From Botryococcus braunii (Eukaryota > Chlorophyta > Trebouxiophyceae), in assembly GCA_002005505.1 (NCBI GenBank), contig MVGU01001626.1, positions 20,001 through 50,000 on the forward strand: a DNA stretch of 30,000 nucleotides. Reading direction: 5' to 3'. Shown here piece after piece: positions 1 to 29,940 of the stretch. The first letter of the stretch is position 1. Every line of letters begins with the position of its first letter. Under the pieces are notes generated by a model. That model saw nothing but the letters and a program-made list of their open reading frames with translations, had not been told where the DNA came from and searched no databases. The position numbers and the translations under genes were made by a program.

Positions 1-234
1 ACTTTGTTGCTCACAATCACCGTGCGCGTTTCAACACTCGAATTTTGCTGGTCACGTATTACCGCTCACAACCAGCACTTGCCTGAATGACACGGTCAGG
101 AAAGCTGAATCCGAACCAGCGTGCGGTCGGCACCAGGTATCGCTTCCCCCACTCCTTGATCCGATCCTTTGCTATGTACCCTGACCCTCACACACTTGCC
201 CGGTCAAACGAAGACAGAGCCCATCAGTTTGTAA

Positions 235-235
<1 letters not shown>
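1..235. other. Left-edge sequence without a recognised gene
   Basis: No convincing exon or repeat is visible on either strand. It lies beyond the last identified exon of the minus-strand gene at 904-9663, so it could be intron or downstream sequence of that gene. Confidence 0.4.
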
Positions 236-304
<69 letters not shown>

Positions 305-319
305 GTGTGTGTGTGTGTG
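236..319. repeat. (GT)n microsatellite
   Basis: Nearly pure GT dinucleotide run with one GC interruption near 300, followed by a GC/GT-rich degenerate tail to about 360. Long open frames across it (CVCV or HTHT) are translation artefacts. Confidence 0.98.
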
Positions 320-383
320 CATGCTCGTGCGCACGCACGCATGCGTGTGCAAGCGCGTGCACCAAGCATACCAACAACCACAA

Positions 384-540
384 ACATAGTTTTCAAAAGG
401 CATTCTGTACTTGTCAGAAGGCATCCTGCACCCACAGCCACAATGACAGCTCCAGGAGGCCATGCATACCCACAACCACATTCATAGATTTTAAATGGCA
501 TTTTGTACTCTTCACGCGGCCCTCCGCACCCACAGCCACC

Positions 541-627
<87 letters not shown>

Positions 628-636
628 AGAGACACA

Positions 637-674
<38 letters not shown>

Positions 675-903
675 TAGTTCTAGAAGGCACTCCAAATGTT
701 CACAAGGCGCTCAGCACACACACCCACAGTCTGAGTTCCAGAAGGCCGTGCGTTCCAACAACCACAAACATAGCTTCAGAAGGCATTCTCCACTAGTCAG
801 AAGGCACTCCGCTCCCACAAGCACAACCGTACATTCAGAAGGCCATCCGCACCCACAGCCACAGTCATGCTAGTTTCGGATGGCCATGCGCACCCACAAC
901 CAC

Positions 904-912
<9 letters not shown>
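384..912. repeat. Degenerate minisatellite seeded at an exon 3' end, split by a CA tract
   Basis: About a dozen diverged copies built around AGAAGGCxxTCCGCACCCA plus CAGCCACAATCATG (plus strand), spaced roughly 20-60 bp, at about 394-540 and 675-912. The copy at about 870-910 overlaps the 3' end of the minus-strand exon at 904-1096: read on the minus strand the exon end and putative donor lie in CATGATTGTGGTTGTGGGTG, and the next copy reads CATGACTGTGGCTGTGGGTG. The array therefore repeats the exon-intron junction. Confidence 0.7.
541..672. repeat. (CA)n microsatellite
   Basis: CA dinucleotide tract interrupted around 621-636 by CAGACACAGAGACACAGA. It splits the minisatellite of 384-912. Confidence 0.97.
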
Positions 913-9663
<8,751 letters not shown>

Positions 9664-10219
9664 CTGCACCCCTGACTTCTTAGTCTCTAGGATTTAGAGT
9701 AGCTTGGTGTACAAAAAGCAGGGCCCTATACTTTGTGAGTAAAGGAGTAGGCAGGCAGACCACTATGGTACCCGATAACTTTTTCTTCTGAATGTAAGTG
9801 TAATAAGGCAGAGCACCATAATGACACACAATTGCTTCTTGTGAGTTATGGACGATCAGGCAGCACACCCCAACGACAAAAATTGACAAACAACTTCTCA
9901 AGGCATTGCATACTAAAAACATTTAATTCTGAAGGAGCGCCCTTGTGACCAGATTGTGCCACAATTCATTGGCGCTCCCCCCCCCCCCAAAAAAAAAAAA
10001 AAAACAAAAAAAACAAAAAAAACAAAAAAAAAAAAAAAAAACAAAAAAAAAAAAGGGGGGGGGGGGATTTGCGATCAAATAACACAACTTTGCAATTTAG
10101 GCCTGATGCCATGACAAGTGAATAATATCTTCGGGCAGACAAACCCTTGAAGGATTGTAACTTGCCACACATGACAGATGAAAAATCAAGATTATGATAA
10201 CTCAATCAGGGCAATGTTC
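9664..10219. other. Intergenic or upstream region with a C12-A(n)-G12 tract
   Basis: No convincing exon. It contains C12 (9977-9988), an A-rich stretch with single C interruptions, and G12 (10055-10066). The C and G runs could pair around an A-rich loop. The 5' end of the gene at 904-9663 was not found here. Confidence 0.5.
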
Positions 10220-10795
10220 TCAAATGTCAATTGAGACAGCTGTTGGCACTGCCTGCAATTCAACTTCCAGCCTGTGCAGCATATTTCCAAATGTATCCAG
10301 CGTCTGATATACGGCTGAATGTTCTACAGAACAACAAGTTGAAGAAATTGACATTGTTAGAGCTGGGGTTGAATTAATAATGGAGACCTAGGTTTTAACT
10401 CTGGGGCAGGGCCAAAGTAATCAAGATCATCATTGGCAAAACTCGCCTTGTATCTCTGCCGATTTCGTCTGGGATCAACATGGTAAACAATCTTGATCTC
10501 TGTGCACACAAGCGCCGTCTCAACCATGGCACTCATAAGAGAAGCCCCCATTTTCCTCCGGTGGCTATGCTGACGGTTCTAGGCAAGCAACTGATTGAAA
10601 TTCAGTTCCTTAGCGGGGATAGGCTTCCACTGTGCGTACAGAACAGAAGTCCCTACCAACTTGTCGGCGGTTGATTTCAACTTTCAGCCGAGCTGGGATT
10701 GGCTGGTCCACCCATTCAGGACCTTTCGCATACCATCCATCTCTTTTTTTAGGAGCCAAGTTCAACTGTCGGAGCAAATGAACGAAAGGAGACAT
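10220..10795 (-). CDS. Small orphan protein, three exons, splicing partly resolved
   Basis: Exon 1 at 10657-10795 starts at ATG 10795 (MSPFVHLLRQLNLAPKKRDG) and is rich in basic and aromatic residues (GWYAKGPEWVDQPIPARLKV). Its donor G|GTAGGG is phase 1 and fits the acceptor CACAG at 10500, giving INRRQVEIKIVYHVDPRRNR across the junction. Exon 2 runs on as YKASFANDDLDYFGPAPELK and either ends at a stop at 10357 (93 residues in total) or splices from AG|GTCTCC at 10388. A further coding-like stretch at 10220-10323 (VYQTLDTFGNMLHRLEVELQ) ends in a stop and may be exon 3, but its phase is off by one from the donor at 10388. The basic composition and size would suit a small organellar ribosome-type protein; that is only a guess and no family is recognised. 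Confidence 0.55.
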
Positions 10796-11320
10796 TCCAC
10801 GGCATGAACTGGGCGTCGGTAATGCTCCTCTGATGTATGCCGACTTCTTACAAAACCGCGAAACGACAATCAAGACATAAAAAATTGTAACATTGCTTTT
10901 TGAACTTCGTTGCCTGCATGACTAGACTTACATGACCGGGGAGAACACGTCTCGGCACCATCAAGTTGAAGGTCGGCTAGGTGAAGAATTGATGCAGTTG
11001 AAATGCTAAAACAACTTAAACTACGATACAGAAGTGTCTCACGTCCATACATACATACATGTAGAAAAGCGCAGCGTTTTCTTGACAAGAGCAAGTTACC
11101 CAGGCCAGTCCAACCTAAATGCGCCGCGAGACGGAATTGGCGTCGTTGTACAGCTGTACCTACAAAAATACAAACCATGGGTATGCGGTTAGGATAGGCT
11201 TCACTCTTAATTTGAAACCACTCCTTTGTATGAACAAACCACTTCTTGCATGTACCATTCCAAGGGTGGCGTTTTAATTTTCAAACAGGACTTGTACCCA
11301 AACTTGTCCTCGGGAAAACC
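10796..11320. other. Intergenic, no recognised gene
   Basis: Mixed-composition sequence between the orphan gene and the LINE remnant. Short open frames on both strands lack splice or composition support. One ACATACATACATGTA cluster lies near 11048-11062. Confidence 0.4.
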
Positions 11321-11324
11321 TAGT

Positions 11325-12168
11325 AGTATGCCTCTTTTGGATGCCCACAAGCGGGTCCTAGCTCAGATTTTGGGGATGCGTCGGACATCCCTGAGGAAAT
11401 AAACAAATGTGAACTAAACATATTCTCTTTGTGGTCAACTTGGATCTTACGCATGGTCAGGTTTTGGAACAATATAGCGGCCATGCGCATGAGACCTGAT
11501 TCATTGCACTACAAGGTCCTCCTGCATGACATTAGGTTGGCAATAGTAGAAGGCCCAGAAACCTTTTCGGATACCCTTAGGAAACTAGGATACTATAAAG
11601 CTGATCAGATCAGCTATAGCTGCCAGATCAGCTATATAGTCATGACCACGTGCGGTTTGATAGAGCCTTGCAGATTGACATTATTTCACACGTAAAGCAT
11701 CTTTTAGATCGTAAAAGCGACATGATATGGGATGACCTAGACATCTCCCCTCGCTCTTGTGCATCCCCTAGAGCCTTGTTCTGTAGATACCAAACGTGGT
11801 TCGCTCATCCGCTTCATGTTCCTCATCGTAAGAGTGCCCTCAAACTCCACCTTCCTATTAGTACATTGCGGACCTTTATGCGATTTAGATTAGGGTGTCA
11901 TGACCAATAAAAAGCTTCCTATTGATGAAGGTAGACAACAAGGCATCCCTCGAGACCAGAGGATTTGCACGAGGTGCTCCTTAGAGCTCGTTGGTGATGA
12001 GCATCATCTGTTGTTCACTTGTCCGGCTGTACAACATGTTGTACATGTACGGCAGCAATTTATGCATCTTTTTCAACAAAGGAGGCGATCTGTACAAGCG
12101 TTTATGTGGAAAGAAGACCTGGGTTTATGTGGCAAGAAGGCCTTCAAGGGGTTGCCAAATTTGTGACT
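11325..12168 (+). pseudogene. Decayed 3' part of a LINE reverse-transcriptase ORF
   Basis: Three broken frames give the typical order of a non-LTR retrotransposon ORF C-terminus: an LLDAHKRVLAQILGMRRTS segment (about 11332-11390, then a stop), RMVRFWNNIAAMR with HYKVLLHDIRLA (about 11450-11545), TLRTFMRFRLGCHD (about 11860-11905), then after a frameshift LPIDEGRQQGIPRDQRICTR followed by CSLELVGDEHHLLFTCPAVQ (about 11912-12025). The CxxC...DEHHLLFxC pattern is the zinc-binding-like tail common in LINE ORFs of green algae and other eukaryotes. At least one internal stop and one frameshift show that it is inactive. The polymerase core is absent, consistent with a truncated and eroded insertion. 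Confidence 0.85.
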
Positions 12169-13237
12169 AGTGCACTTCAGAGCTCTGAAGTGCTCTAGAG
12201 TTAGATAACTCGAGTTATTTAACTCTCCCAGGTGCTGTGCGACCTTAGTTGGCTAGGCATGGGTCAATCATTGTATTGCCGTCCTCTTCAGCCCTATTGC
12301 CTTGTCCTGGATGTAATATTTCTTCCTTCCAGCAGTATCGATACTATCAGATGTAAGCTTTTCCTTTCTTTCCTCTATCACATCACCGCACAGTACCATA
12401 GAAAAAGGAATGGGGGCGAGAGCCCTAAACTCCCATGGCCTGTACATGTACATGTACTGTTGCTCATTCCGACAAAGCAGGGTTCCCACGCATGCCGCCG
12501 CCGGTGTATTTGGAACCACCAGTTGCTCTTAGAAGTAATTACCCATTTTCTAAGTGAGTGTTGTGCTGCGGGTACCGGTGCGAGCGTGGGTAACCTGATG
12601 GGGGTTACCTGGCCCTGATACGGTACAGTCCGGCACTCGAGTTGCAAGTGGTGGAACCTCTGAAAACCTTCCAGCTAGCTGCTGAGCTGGAATGTAAGTC
12701 CTACATTAACGTATTCCTTATGGAATGTAGGACGAGTCTTAAGGGATCCTTTAGGATCCCGCAAGGACTGGCTGGGCTGGGTCGCCCTGTGGACGGCGGA
12801 GCCGTCTAGCTCACATCCTCCAACTTTTAATCTCTGATTTCTGTACGGATAGCAGCCTGAACAGTGAGCGCCAGTGGCCAGTGGCCCCAATTGCCCCATT
12901 GGTGTTGGAGGGCCGGCCACAGCACGAGTACGTAGAGTTCTCAACGACAACTGTTATGATGGGCACTGCAGCGAGGTCGAATTTGTATGGCATTTTTGGC
13001 ACGAATTTCTCCCCTTTCGGGTCGGGATGGTCCCGATTGTGGCAAATTTCGGACTGAAATGTGACCTCGCTGGAGGTCCCAGTTATAGCAGCCCTAGGCT
13101 GGCAGTGAGACCTCCCAGTATGTAAGTACGGCCAAGAAGCAAACCGTGCTACCAAGACACAAATCGGGGCCGCCACGCTTGCTTCCCGTGCCTGCCATAA
13201 GACAATTAGAAGGGCTCATCCGTTTTGTTGGCACGCT
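12169..13237. other. Gene-poor spacer with small inverted repeats
   Basis: No supported gene. Hairpin-forming pairs are GTCCTACATT 12698-12707 with AATGTAGGAC 12724-12733, GGGATCCT 12743-12750 with AGGATCCC 12753-12760, and CAGCGAGGTC 12969-12978 with GACCTCGCTG 13063-13072. They may mark a decayed small DNA transposon, but no target-site duplication was identified. The left part may be further LINE remnant. Confidence 0.45.
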
Positions 13238-13803
13238 TTAACGGCGGCCAGCGGCTCTTCCGTGCTGTCCATACGGAGGACCGCCATTGGGGTGCGTAGG
13301 GAGCTTGGGGTGGAGCGCTGTTTGGTTATGAGACCGCTTCCGTTGGCCTGATCGCACAGGCCACTGATTGCACAGGAATGTCTTACGGTCCCTGCTGCTT
13401 TGTGTTGGTCTTATTTCAAGTGCTGCTGCGGCTATGGGCAGCCACCTGCCTGCTCATAGGGGAGGGAGGGTGGGAGGGAGGGAGGGAGGGAGGGAGGGAG
13501 GGAGGGAGGGTGGGAAGTAGGGAGGGAGCGAGGGAGGGTGGTGAAAGAAATGTAGCCTCGCTCCTGGGGCTTCTGCTCTTGCTTACGTTTAGCAATAGAA
13601 TTTTTAAACTTGTCAAGCCACAGAAGGTTTATTAAGAAGGAGAGCTTTTCGTTGCTTTGCTCGAGATGGGAAAGCAGTTCAGAAGCTGTGGTTGTTGATA
13701 GGGCAGAGCTTGTGATTCCCAGGGTCCCCACTGGGGGCCCCCCAGGGGCAAAACTACCACCGTACGGGTCGCTTGCTTCGAGCAGATCCCCCGCGCTTCG
13801 CAT
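13238..13803 (-). CDS. Two-exon orphan protein divergent from the Yippee-like gene
   Basis: ATG at 13803 opens exon 1 (13587-13803), beginning MRSAGDLLEASDPYGGSFAP and including ELLSHLEQSNEKLSFLINLL before a phase 1 donor C|GTAAGC. An acceptor GAGCAG at 13450 gives exon 2 from 13449 in matching phase (KRRWLPIAAAALEIRPTQSS) and an open frame to TAA at 13238-13240, 142 residues in total. A second good donor (GTAAGA at 13386) could instead end exon 2 at 13387 and lead to a further exon that I could not find. The 137 bp intron consists largely of (GGGA)n on the plus strand, that is, a CCCT pyrimidine tract before the acceptor on the coding strand. The family is not recognised. Confidence 0.5.
13460..13545. 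repeat. (GGGA)n microsatellite acting as pyrimidine tract
   Basis: About 18 copies of GGGA with a few GGGT and AGTA variants. On the minus strand it is CCCT-rich and lies directly upstream of the inferred acceptor at 13450. Confidence 0.95.
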
Positions 13804-13978
13804 CCTTGAAGGATAACTCTGAAAACGGATTTTCCGGTGGTAGAGGATGCAAGCTTCGTATAAACTCGTTGTGAATGCTCGCCACAAGTTCTTGTTGCAT
13901 TGTCGGACTCTATGATGACTTTTGGTGTTTCCGCACAGACTTGGTTGCTCTCTTTTGCAAGATTGAGGAGGAAGTGAT
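13804..13978. promoter_or_regulatory. Probable bidirectional promoter
   Basis: A 175 bp region between two divergent start codons (13803 minus, 13979 plus). No clear TATA element is seen on either side. Assignment rests only on the head-to-head arrangement. Confidence 0.4.
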
Positions 13979-14702
13979 ATGGACTCTCGCACGTCTTATA
14001 GACCTACTAATATGGGTTATGAATACGTTTTTGACCTACCAGGGAAGTGTGGATATGTATGTAGTACTTGCAAGTGGCCTGTCGCGGATCATGATGACCT
14101 CATTTCAAAGGCACGTGGACGTAGAAACCCTTGACGGCCCGACTAATTCAAGTATCTGAGGACTGGAAACTGGAATAAACGTGGTCATTTGGGTTCCTCA
14201 TTCACAGCTTAAGCGTGTTTTCTATGATGCAGAACTTCACGGGACGGTTCGGAAAGGCATATCTATTTCAAACGACGTAAGCTCACACTTGTGGCATTTA
14301 TTTGGGTACTCTAAAAGGGGATCTTTGAGTTTGTTGATTCGCTGGTGGGGGTTTGCAGGGTCAACTACATTTTGGCACCTGCCGAAGACAGGATGCTTAT
14401 TACTGGACTGCATACTGTTGCAGATATGAAGTGCAGGGGCTGCAATTCCGTCCTGGGTTGGAAATACGTAAGGCCTTTTCTGCTGCAATGTCGTTGTAAC
14501 GTAAGGATGCTGTAAAAAGTTTGATACCCTTTCTTATTTCAGTCTGGTTTGTAGGGTGACAAGTGACGTAATTGGGGTTTGGGAGACTGTACAGGAAGAA
14601 GCATTTGAACCCACCCAAAAGTACAAAGTAGGAAAGTTCATTGTGGAAAGAGCGCAAGTCGAAAAGGTCGACCTAACTGATGTATTACCAGAGTCCCCTT
14701 AA
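13979..14702 (+). CDS. Yippee-like zinc-binding protein (YPEL family), complete
   Basis: Four exons, 13979-14110, 14233-14276, 14359-14467 and 14595-14702, join in phase (0, 2, 0) to 130 residues ending at TAA 14700-14702. The product shows the whole Yippee domain: CGYVCSTC with the first CxxC (C28, C31), ADHDDLISK, FTGRFGKAYLF, APAEDRMLITGLHTVAD, CRGC (C84, C87), VLGWKY and FEPTQKYKVGKFIVERAQV. These match animal and plant YPEL proteins residue for residue in the conserved blocks. The two CxxC pairs coordinate zinc in this family. YPEL proteins are conserved eukaryotic proteins associated with the nucleus, centrosome or CTLH E3 ligase complexes; the role in this organism is not known. Intron 1 begins GCACGT (AAAG|GC) and is a GC-AG intron; the others are GT-AG. 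The short introns (82-127 bp) lack microsatellites, unlike neighbouring genes. Confidence 0.95.
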
Positions 14703-16490
14703 TGGTATGACGACCTCTTTCTTGGGTGATTGAGGTTCATTCAGAGCACTCCTCCATTTCTAGTCTTTTATTGCCCACTCTTGTCGGGGGGAGTGTGAAG
14801 GCATCTTTGTCTGTGAATGTAGAAGCTTGCCTGTGCCACTATCTTCACCGCTACAAGCACCTGAGCATGTTCGTCAAAAAAGGGAAATCACATCTCCCAT
14901 CTAACCTTTTGTGTGCTGCTTCGCTGTTCCATGTTGCAAAGGACTCCTTGGTGTCAAATCTAAGCGTGTGCCTCGGCCATATAGTGCTTTTTGAATGTGG
15001 GAAGGTGCTGACCATGAGGTTGTGGAAGGGTGGTGGTCTGAGACACTCCTAGTTATAAAAAGTTATGCATTCTCTGGACTGATGTCAGTCGGGATGCGTA
15101 GACTAAATCTTCCTTGTCTGACGATCATTGATGTAGCTGTATTGTATTCGTTGGAAGCCGAGCTAGCGGTCTGTACACTACTGCTTATGTAATCTTTAGG
15201 GTGTTTTGAGTCGACAGTTAGCCTCCTAGTCCTAAGGCGCTCTGCCGGTTTTGGATTTATCGCAGAGGGAGCGCTGGTGATCCTGAGTGTTTTGAAAGTG
15301 GGTTTTGTATTGCACTTCTTCTTGGTTCGCCACCTGCAGGTTCAAAGGTTGGCGGTGAGAGGTTGCTGTTCTTAGACTGCTTATGATGAGGCACAGTACC
15401 GAATACCGGTTTTTGGAAGGGCAGGACAGGTTAGTTTTTCAGCAATGAAGTCTACGTTATGCAATTTCTCGGGAGTGGGTTTGAATGGCCCCTCTCAATT
15501 CCCCAGCGCCTGAGGAAGACCTCTGTTAGAGTACATAATTTGCTCTTCCTGGAAGCATTCTGCATTTTAGCCTGTAAAGTGTGTTTGATGATGGTCTAAG
15601 TTAACATCAGCGGGGTCAATCCATCGTTCTTAAGCTCTTAGGGGAGTGCTATTGCATGAACATCATCTTGGCCTGCCAGCGCAGCTGACCATGGTTTGCT
15701 TACTGTAACAAGATAGCTATCGTTGCCAACAAAGTGAGCATGTGAAAGTGGGTTTTGCACCGCAACCATGTGAGCATGCAGACAGTGAAGGATGGGCAGC
15801 TGTTTTGGCAATCATTGCGCAGGGGGTTCTCTTCTTGGTGGGGGTTTCCCAGGATAGCAAAGTTCCAACTGCTTATGTTGGTCTGCATACTATGTACTTG
15901 TATTTACAGTCTGAAGAGAGATGTCAATTCTTGGAGTCACAAGACACTGGAGTGCTTGGCAAGATGGCAGAAGCTGCCATCAGCGCCAGCCACAACGCCT
16001 GTGAAGGGCGACAGAGAGTATCCAGCAGTTTTACATCGAACTTCGTGAGGGCTAGGGCAAGTAATCGTACTGCCACATTGGTACCTATCACTGTGTATTC
16101 CTTGGTTAGGCATCAGACAATTTCTGGTGCATTTCTTGTGATCTTCAATGTGTACGGAGAACTTTGTTGTGTGGAGTTGATTGCGCTCTTCGATCCAACA
16201 GGCAGGGTCATTTAACTACCTTGCTGAGACATGTAGATTACGTGAGTTTTGACTGATGTATGGCACTATCTCGTGGTTATTGAAACACGTGTAAGGAGAC
16301 AGGATGTGGCCACTCACTTGTGACTATGTATTTAAAACAAGGTTGTACCTGGAGTTTTACGGTGGGCGGTTCAGTGGCTTTCCCGAGCTTTTTGCAAAAG
16401 GTGATAAGACTCACCACCAAAGACTGGAATTGGCTTACCCGCCGTCTTAGCTGGGTCGTGTGTGTAAGTAACGTGTGAGTCAAATCGCGC
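14703..16490. other. Downstream region of the Yippee-like gene, no recognised gene
   Basis: Mixed-composition sequence with no repeats. A 157-codon open frame at 15742-16215 (plus) and shorter ones at 14726-15052 have no family resemblance and unremarkable composition, so they are not called as genes. Part of it is presumably 3' UTR of the Yippee-like gene. TGTAA words, which act as polyadenylation signals in many green algae, occur near 15188 and 15568. Confidence 0.4.
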
Positions 16491-16491
16491 C

Positions 16492-17202
<711 letters not shown>

Positions 17203-18165
17203 AACGTACACAAACCACAAACCACGTATCCCACATGCTGGTACGCGGAATCTTTACAAATCACCATCACACCTTTTTGTAATCTTTTCGAGTTTGAACT
17301 TATCAAGATGGCTTCTGCATCATACGGACTCCCTTGACCACGACACACGTAATTTTATCACCACCACACTAATCCAACCCAGGTATACGTAGTGGCAAAA
17401 AGCATGCCTGGCCCTCTCAGATTGTCGACGTAATCAAGCCTCTTCATCATGCCACATTAATGTATTCTACTAACTTTCCTATCAGCAAAATTGTAAGCAC
17501 TTTCCAGTTTAATTACCAATATCGCCACATACTCATCCCTCTCCAGTTCCAACAACGCCTGTAGCACTTGGTTTCAAGTTCTTTTGACAAAACGCACTTT
17601 GATCTTTCAAAAACATCTGTCGGGTAAAACTACTAGCTGCGCGACATGCTCTCCCTCACGTAGATTTCTTCTACCCAGATCTGGACATTGCCCAAACATT
17701 GTCGACTAGTTCAGACTGCTCTCTTGAAACTCTCGCCCTGCTTCACGACTGCCCACGAGGTTCCTTATCTTGTGATCAACAATATCATCAACATCATCTC
17801 ACAGATCACAACAGAGTAAGTGCTTGCTCTTGCAAGTGTGTTCCTCCTCTGGCCTGTAAGGTAACAACTCAAAGCACCTATCGATAGATGCATCCTATGC
17901 TATATATATCCTCATCTCACACATCAACGGTCATATGTTGACATATGATCGCGATGTATCATATGATGCCAGCTCCAGATCATATGATGACAATTTTCAT
18001 CTCACACATCACCAGTCATATGGAGTGTATGGCCTCGTCGCCGCATCCCCACGTCCCGAGAACTTTTAAATTCAAACAGAAAATCTTTAGAGATATAGAT
18101 TCCAAGAATCGCCTCAGAAGTTGACTCTAAAAAGCTGAAGCCCCATGCAAGGCCTGCTGTTCGAT
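17203..18165. other. Spacer with CATATGA-rich motif cluster
   Basis: No gene recognised. Around 17890-18025, CATATGA/TCATATG words recur with two copies of CATCTCACACATCA (about 17911 and 18000), forming a short degenerate direct and inverted repeat cluster. Confidence 0.45.
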
Positions 18166-18169
18166 GTCG

Positions 18170-18440
18170 CTAGCTCTCACGTGGTAGCGAGCCCCACATG
18201 GGCGCCCCTCCCTCACTTCCATGCCCCACTCTTCCCACCAAAACACACTCTTGCCTGCCCTCGCCTTCCATGAACACGTGCTGTCTTCCTTTCGTTACAA
18301 ACACGTTTCTCAACGCCAAGAGACTGACGGCCGACCCCAAAGACACAAGACTCATCGGCAAATACTTGTGGGTGAATAACATTTTTGCAACCAGCAGGCC
18401 ACAAAATCCGACCGCTGCGCTGCGACACATCCGGGGATGA
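18170..18440 (-). CDS. Possible membrane-protein exon (weak TMEM14/FAX-like resemblance)
   Basis: The minus-strand frame contains AVGFCGLLVAKMLFTHKYLP followed by MSLVSLGSAVSLLALRN, two hydrophobic helices separated by a basic-aromatic turn. This recalls the last helices of TMEM14/fatty-acid-export proteins (xYxxxxKxMPxGLVxxxS). A donor-like TTT|GTAACG follows at about 18299-18304, and GTGTCGCAG before the segment could be the acceptor. Other exons were not found; they would lie within 18450-19300. The call is tentative. Confidence 0.3.
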
Positions 18441-18599
18441 CCAGAAAGGCTATCCATGCCAAACGGATTACACCCGGCTATAATCCCCTTAATCAGCTGA
18501 GATCTAGATGAGGGAACAATCGTCACGCAGTCTCCTACCTTGGAAGCAGAGACAGAATTCTGTCTCCGCCCCGCCCCTCTCGTTTGAACCTACTGTAGC

Positions 18600-19070
18600 A
18601 TTCCCCCTCCCCCCCCCCCCCCCCCCGGGGCCACTCTCAACAAATGCGCCCCGTTGATTCTTTCCCTTCCTCACCCTTCCTCTCCTAAGACAGTTGAGAA
18701 GGAGGGGGCGTCTGCCACGTTGCTCCCACCCGGAGGAGGGGGGGGGAACGAAAAACATGTCAGAAAGGAGAAAGGAAAAAGCAGAGGAAATAGGAAAGAA
18801 GAAGAAATGAAAGAACTGAAAAGGAACAAAAGCACAGAAAAGAACAAAACTGCAGCGAGGCCTCAGTGGGAAAAAAAAAAGATAAGAAAATGGTCCACCG
18901 TTCTTCACGTGAAGAACGGAAAAACAAACAACGGAAGGAAAGAAAAGAAACGAAAGAAACAGTTGCAAAGGAAACGAAAAGCAAAGGAAAGAACAGAAAG
19001 AAAAAGAACAGAAGACAAGGAGAGAAAACACAAAAAGAAACACGACAACAACAAAACAAAATCAATTACC
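18600..19070. repeat. C-homopolymer and strand-asymmetric purine-rich tract
   Basis: A C-run of about 20 followed by GGGG (18602-18630), then from 18760 to 19065 an A/G-rich plus strand (GAAAGGAAAAAGCAGAGGAA type). It reads K/E/R-rich on plus and F/L/S-rich on minus, so the long open frames here are compositional. It contains the 22 bp palindrome at 18898-18919. Confidence 0.7.
18898..18919. repeat. 22-bp perfect palindrome
   Basis: CCGTTCTTCAC followed immediately by GTGAAGAACGG: an exact palindrome with no spacer, centred on a CACGTG E-box/G-box core, inside an otherwise purine-rich tract. Confidence 0.9.
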
Positions 19071-19346
19071 GGTACTCCGACATCAATTTGTCCGAATCTG
19101 CATTCTTCCAAAGCCAAATGTTCCGGACTGCTATGTCTGACACAGCGGGGCTGAGGTTCGGTCATCTCGCAGCAATGCCATGTTTACAACTTTCTTCAGG
19201 CTCATGGAAGCCGGTGCGTCCAGGCCAGTACCCAGATGCTGTGGGAGCGGGAAGCCCTCCCCTCCGGGGGGCCGGGCCGCTTCACTCCAGCTGGTCCACG
19301 AGGGCGGTGTCCTGGCCAATCCTCGCTTCTGGGGCGCGAGGCCGCT

Positions 19347-28413
<9,067 letters not shown>

Positions 28414-28814
28414 TCTGACAGAATCCCCTTGGGAATACAATCGTTTTCTATCCTAGATTTATCCAGCACTGGCGCTGTGGTTCTCGGGAGATTGCGAGGA
28501 TAAGCAATGCAGACGACGCTCCAGGATAAAATTCGGATCTCGTCCTGCTCAAAGACATGTGCGCCTACGCCCGCAACTCAACGTTGAGCTTGCAGAACCC
28601 TCACCTCACATCCGACCACGGCTGATTGCCTTTTATATTCTTGAAAAGACTGCTCACATCTTGTGATATATTAGTCGCCATTCAACAAGTTTCCCTGGAG
28701 CATAGCACTCGTAACGAATCACTGGATGTACGGCAAGCATCCGTCGGGGCCCAGCGAGATTTCTAGATCGAGATTTGAGTAGCGTTGGTGGTAAGGGTAT
28801 AAACTTTCGTTGCG
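28414..28814. promoter_or_regulatory. Shared upstream region of two divergent plastid-protein genes
   Basis: 401 bp between the start codons of the pTAC16-like gene (28413, minus) and the methyltransferase-like gene (28815, plus). AT-rich TTTTATATT occurs near 28630 and GTATAAAC near 28797. The second is probably too close to the ATG to serve as its TATA box unless the leader is very short. Promoter function is inferred from arrangement only. Confidence 0.4.

Positions 28815-29940
<1,126 letters not shown>

Noticed and set aside
235..873. Long open frames of CVCV, HTHT, SLSL or RERE type here and at every microsatellite
   Set aside because: They are translations of dinucleotide repeats, open in several frames on both strands, with no splice or family support.
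12690..13075. MITE or small DNA transposon
   Set aside because: Short inverted repeats exist, but no consistent terminal inverted repeats or target-site duplications were found, so only a spacer with hairpins is reported.
15742..16215. 157-codon plus-strand open frame
   Set aside because: No family resemblance and no supporting splice structure; such a length can occur by chance in this composition. Not called.
18504..19065. F/L/S-rich minus-strand frames suggesting a membrane protein
   Set aside because: They arise from the A/G-rich plus strand; residue content follows base composition only.
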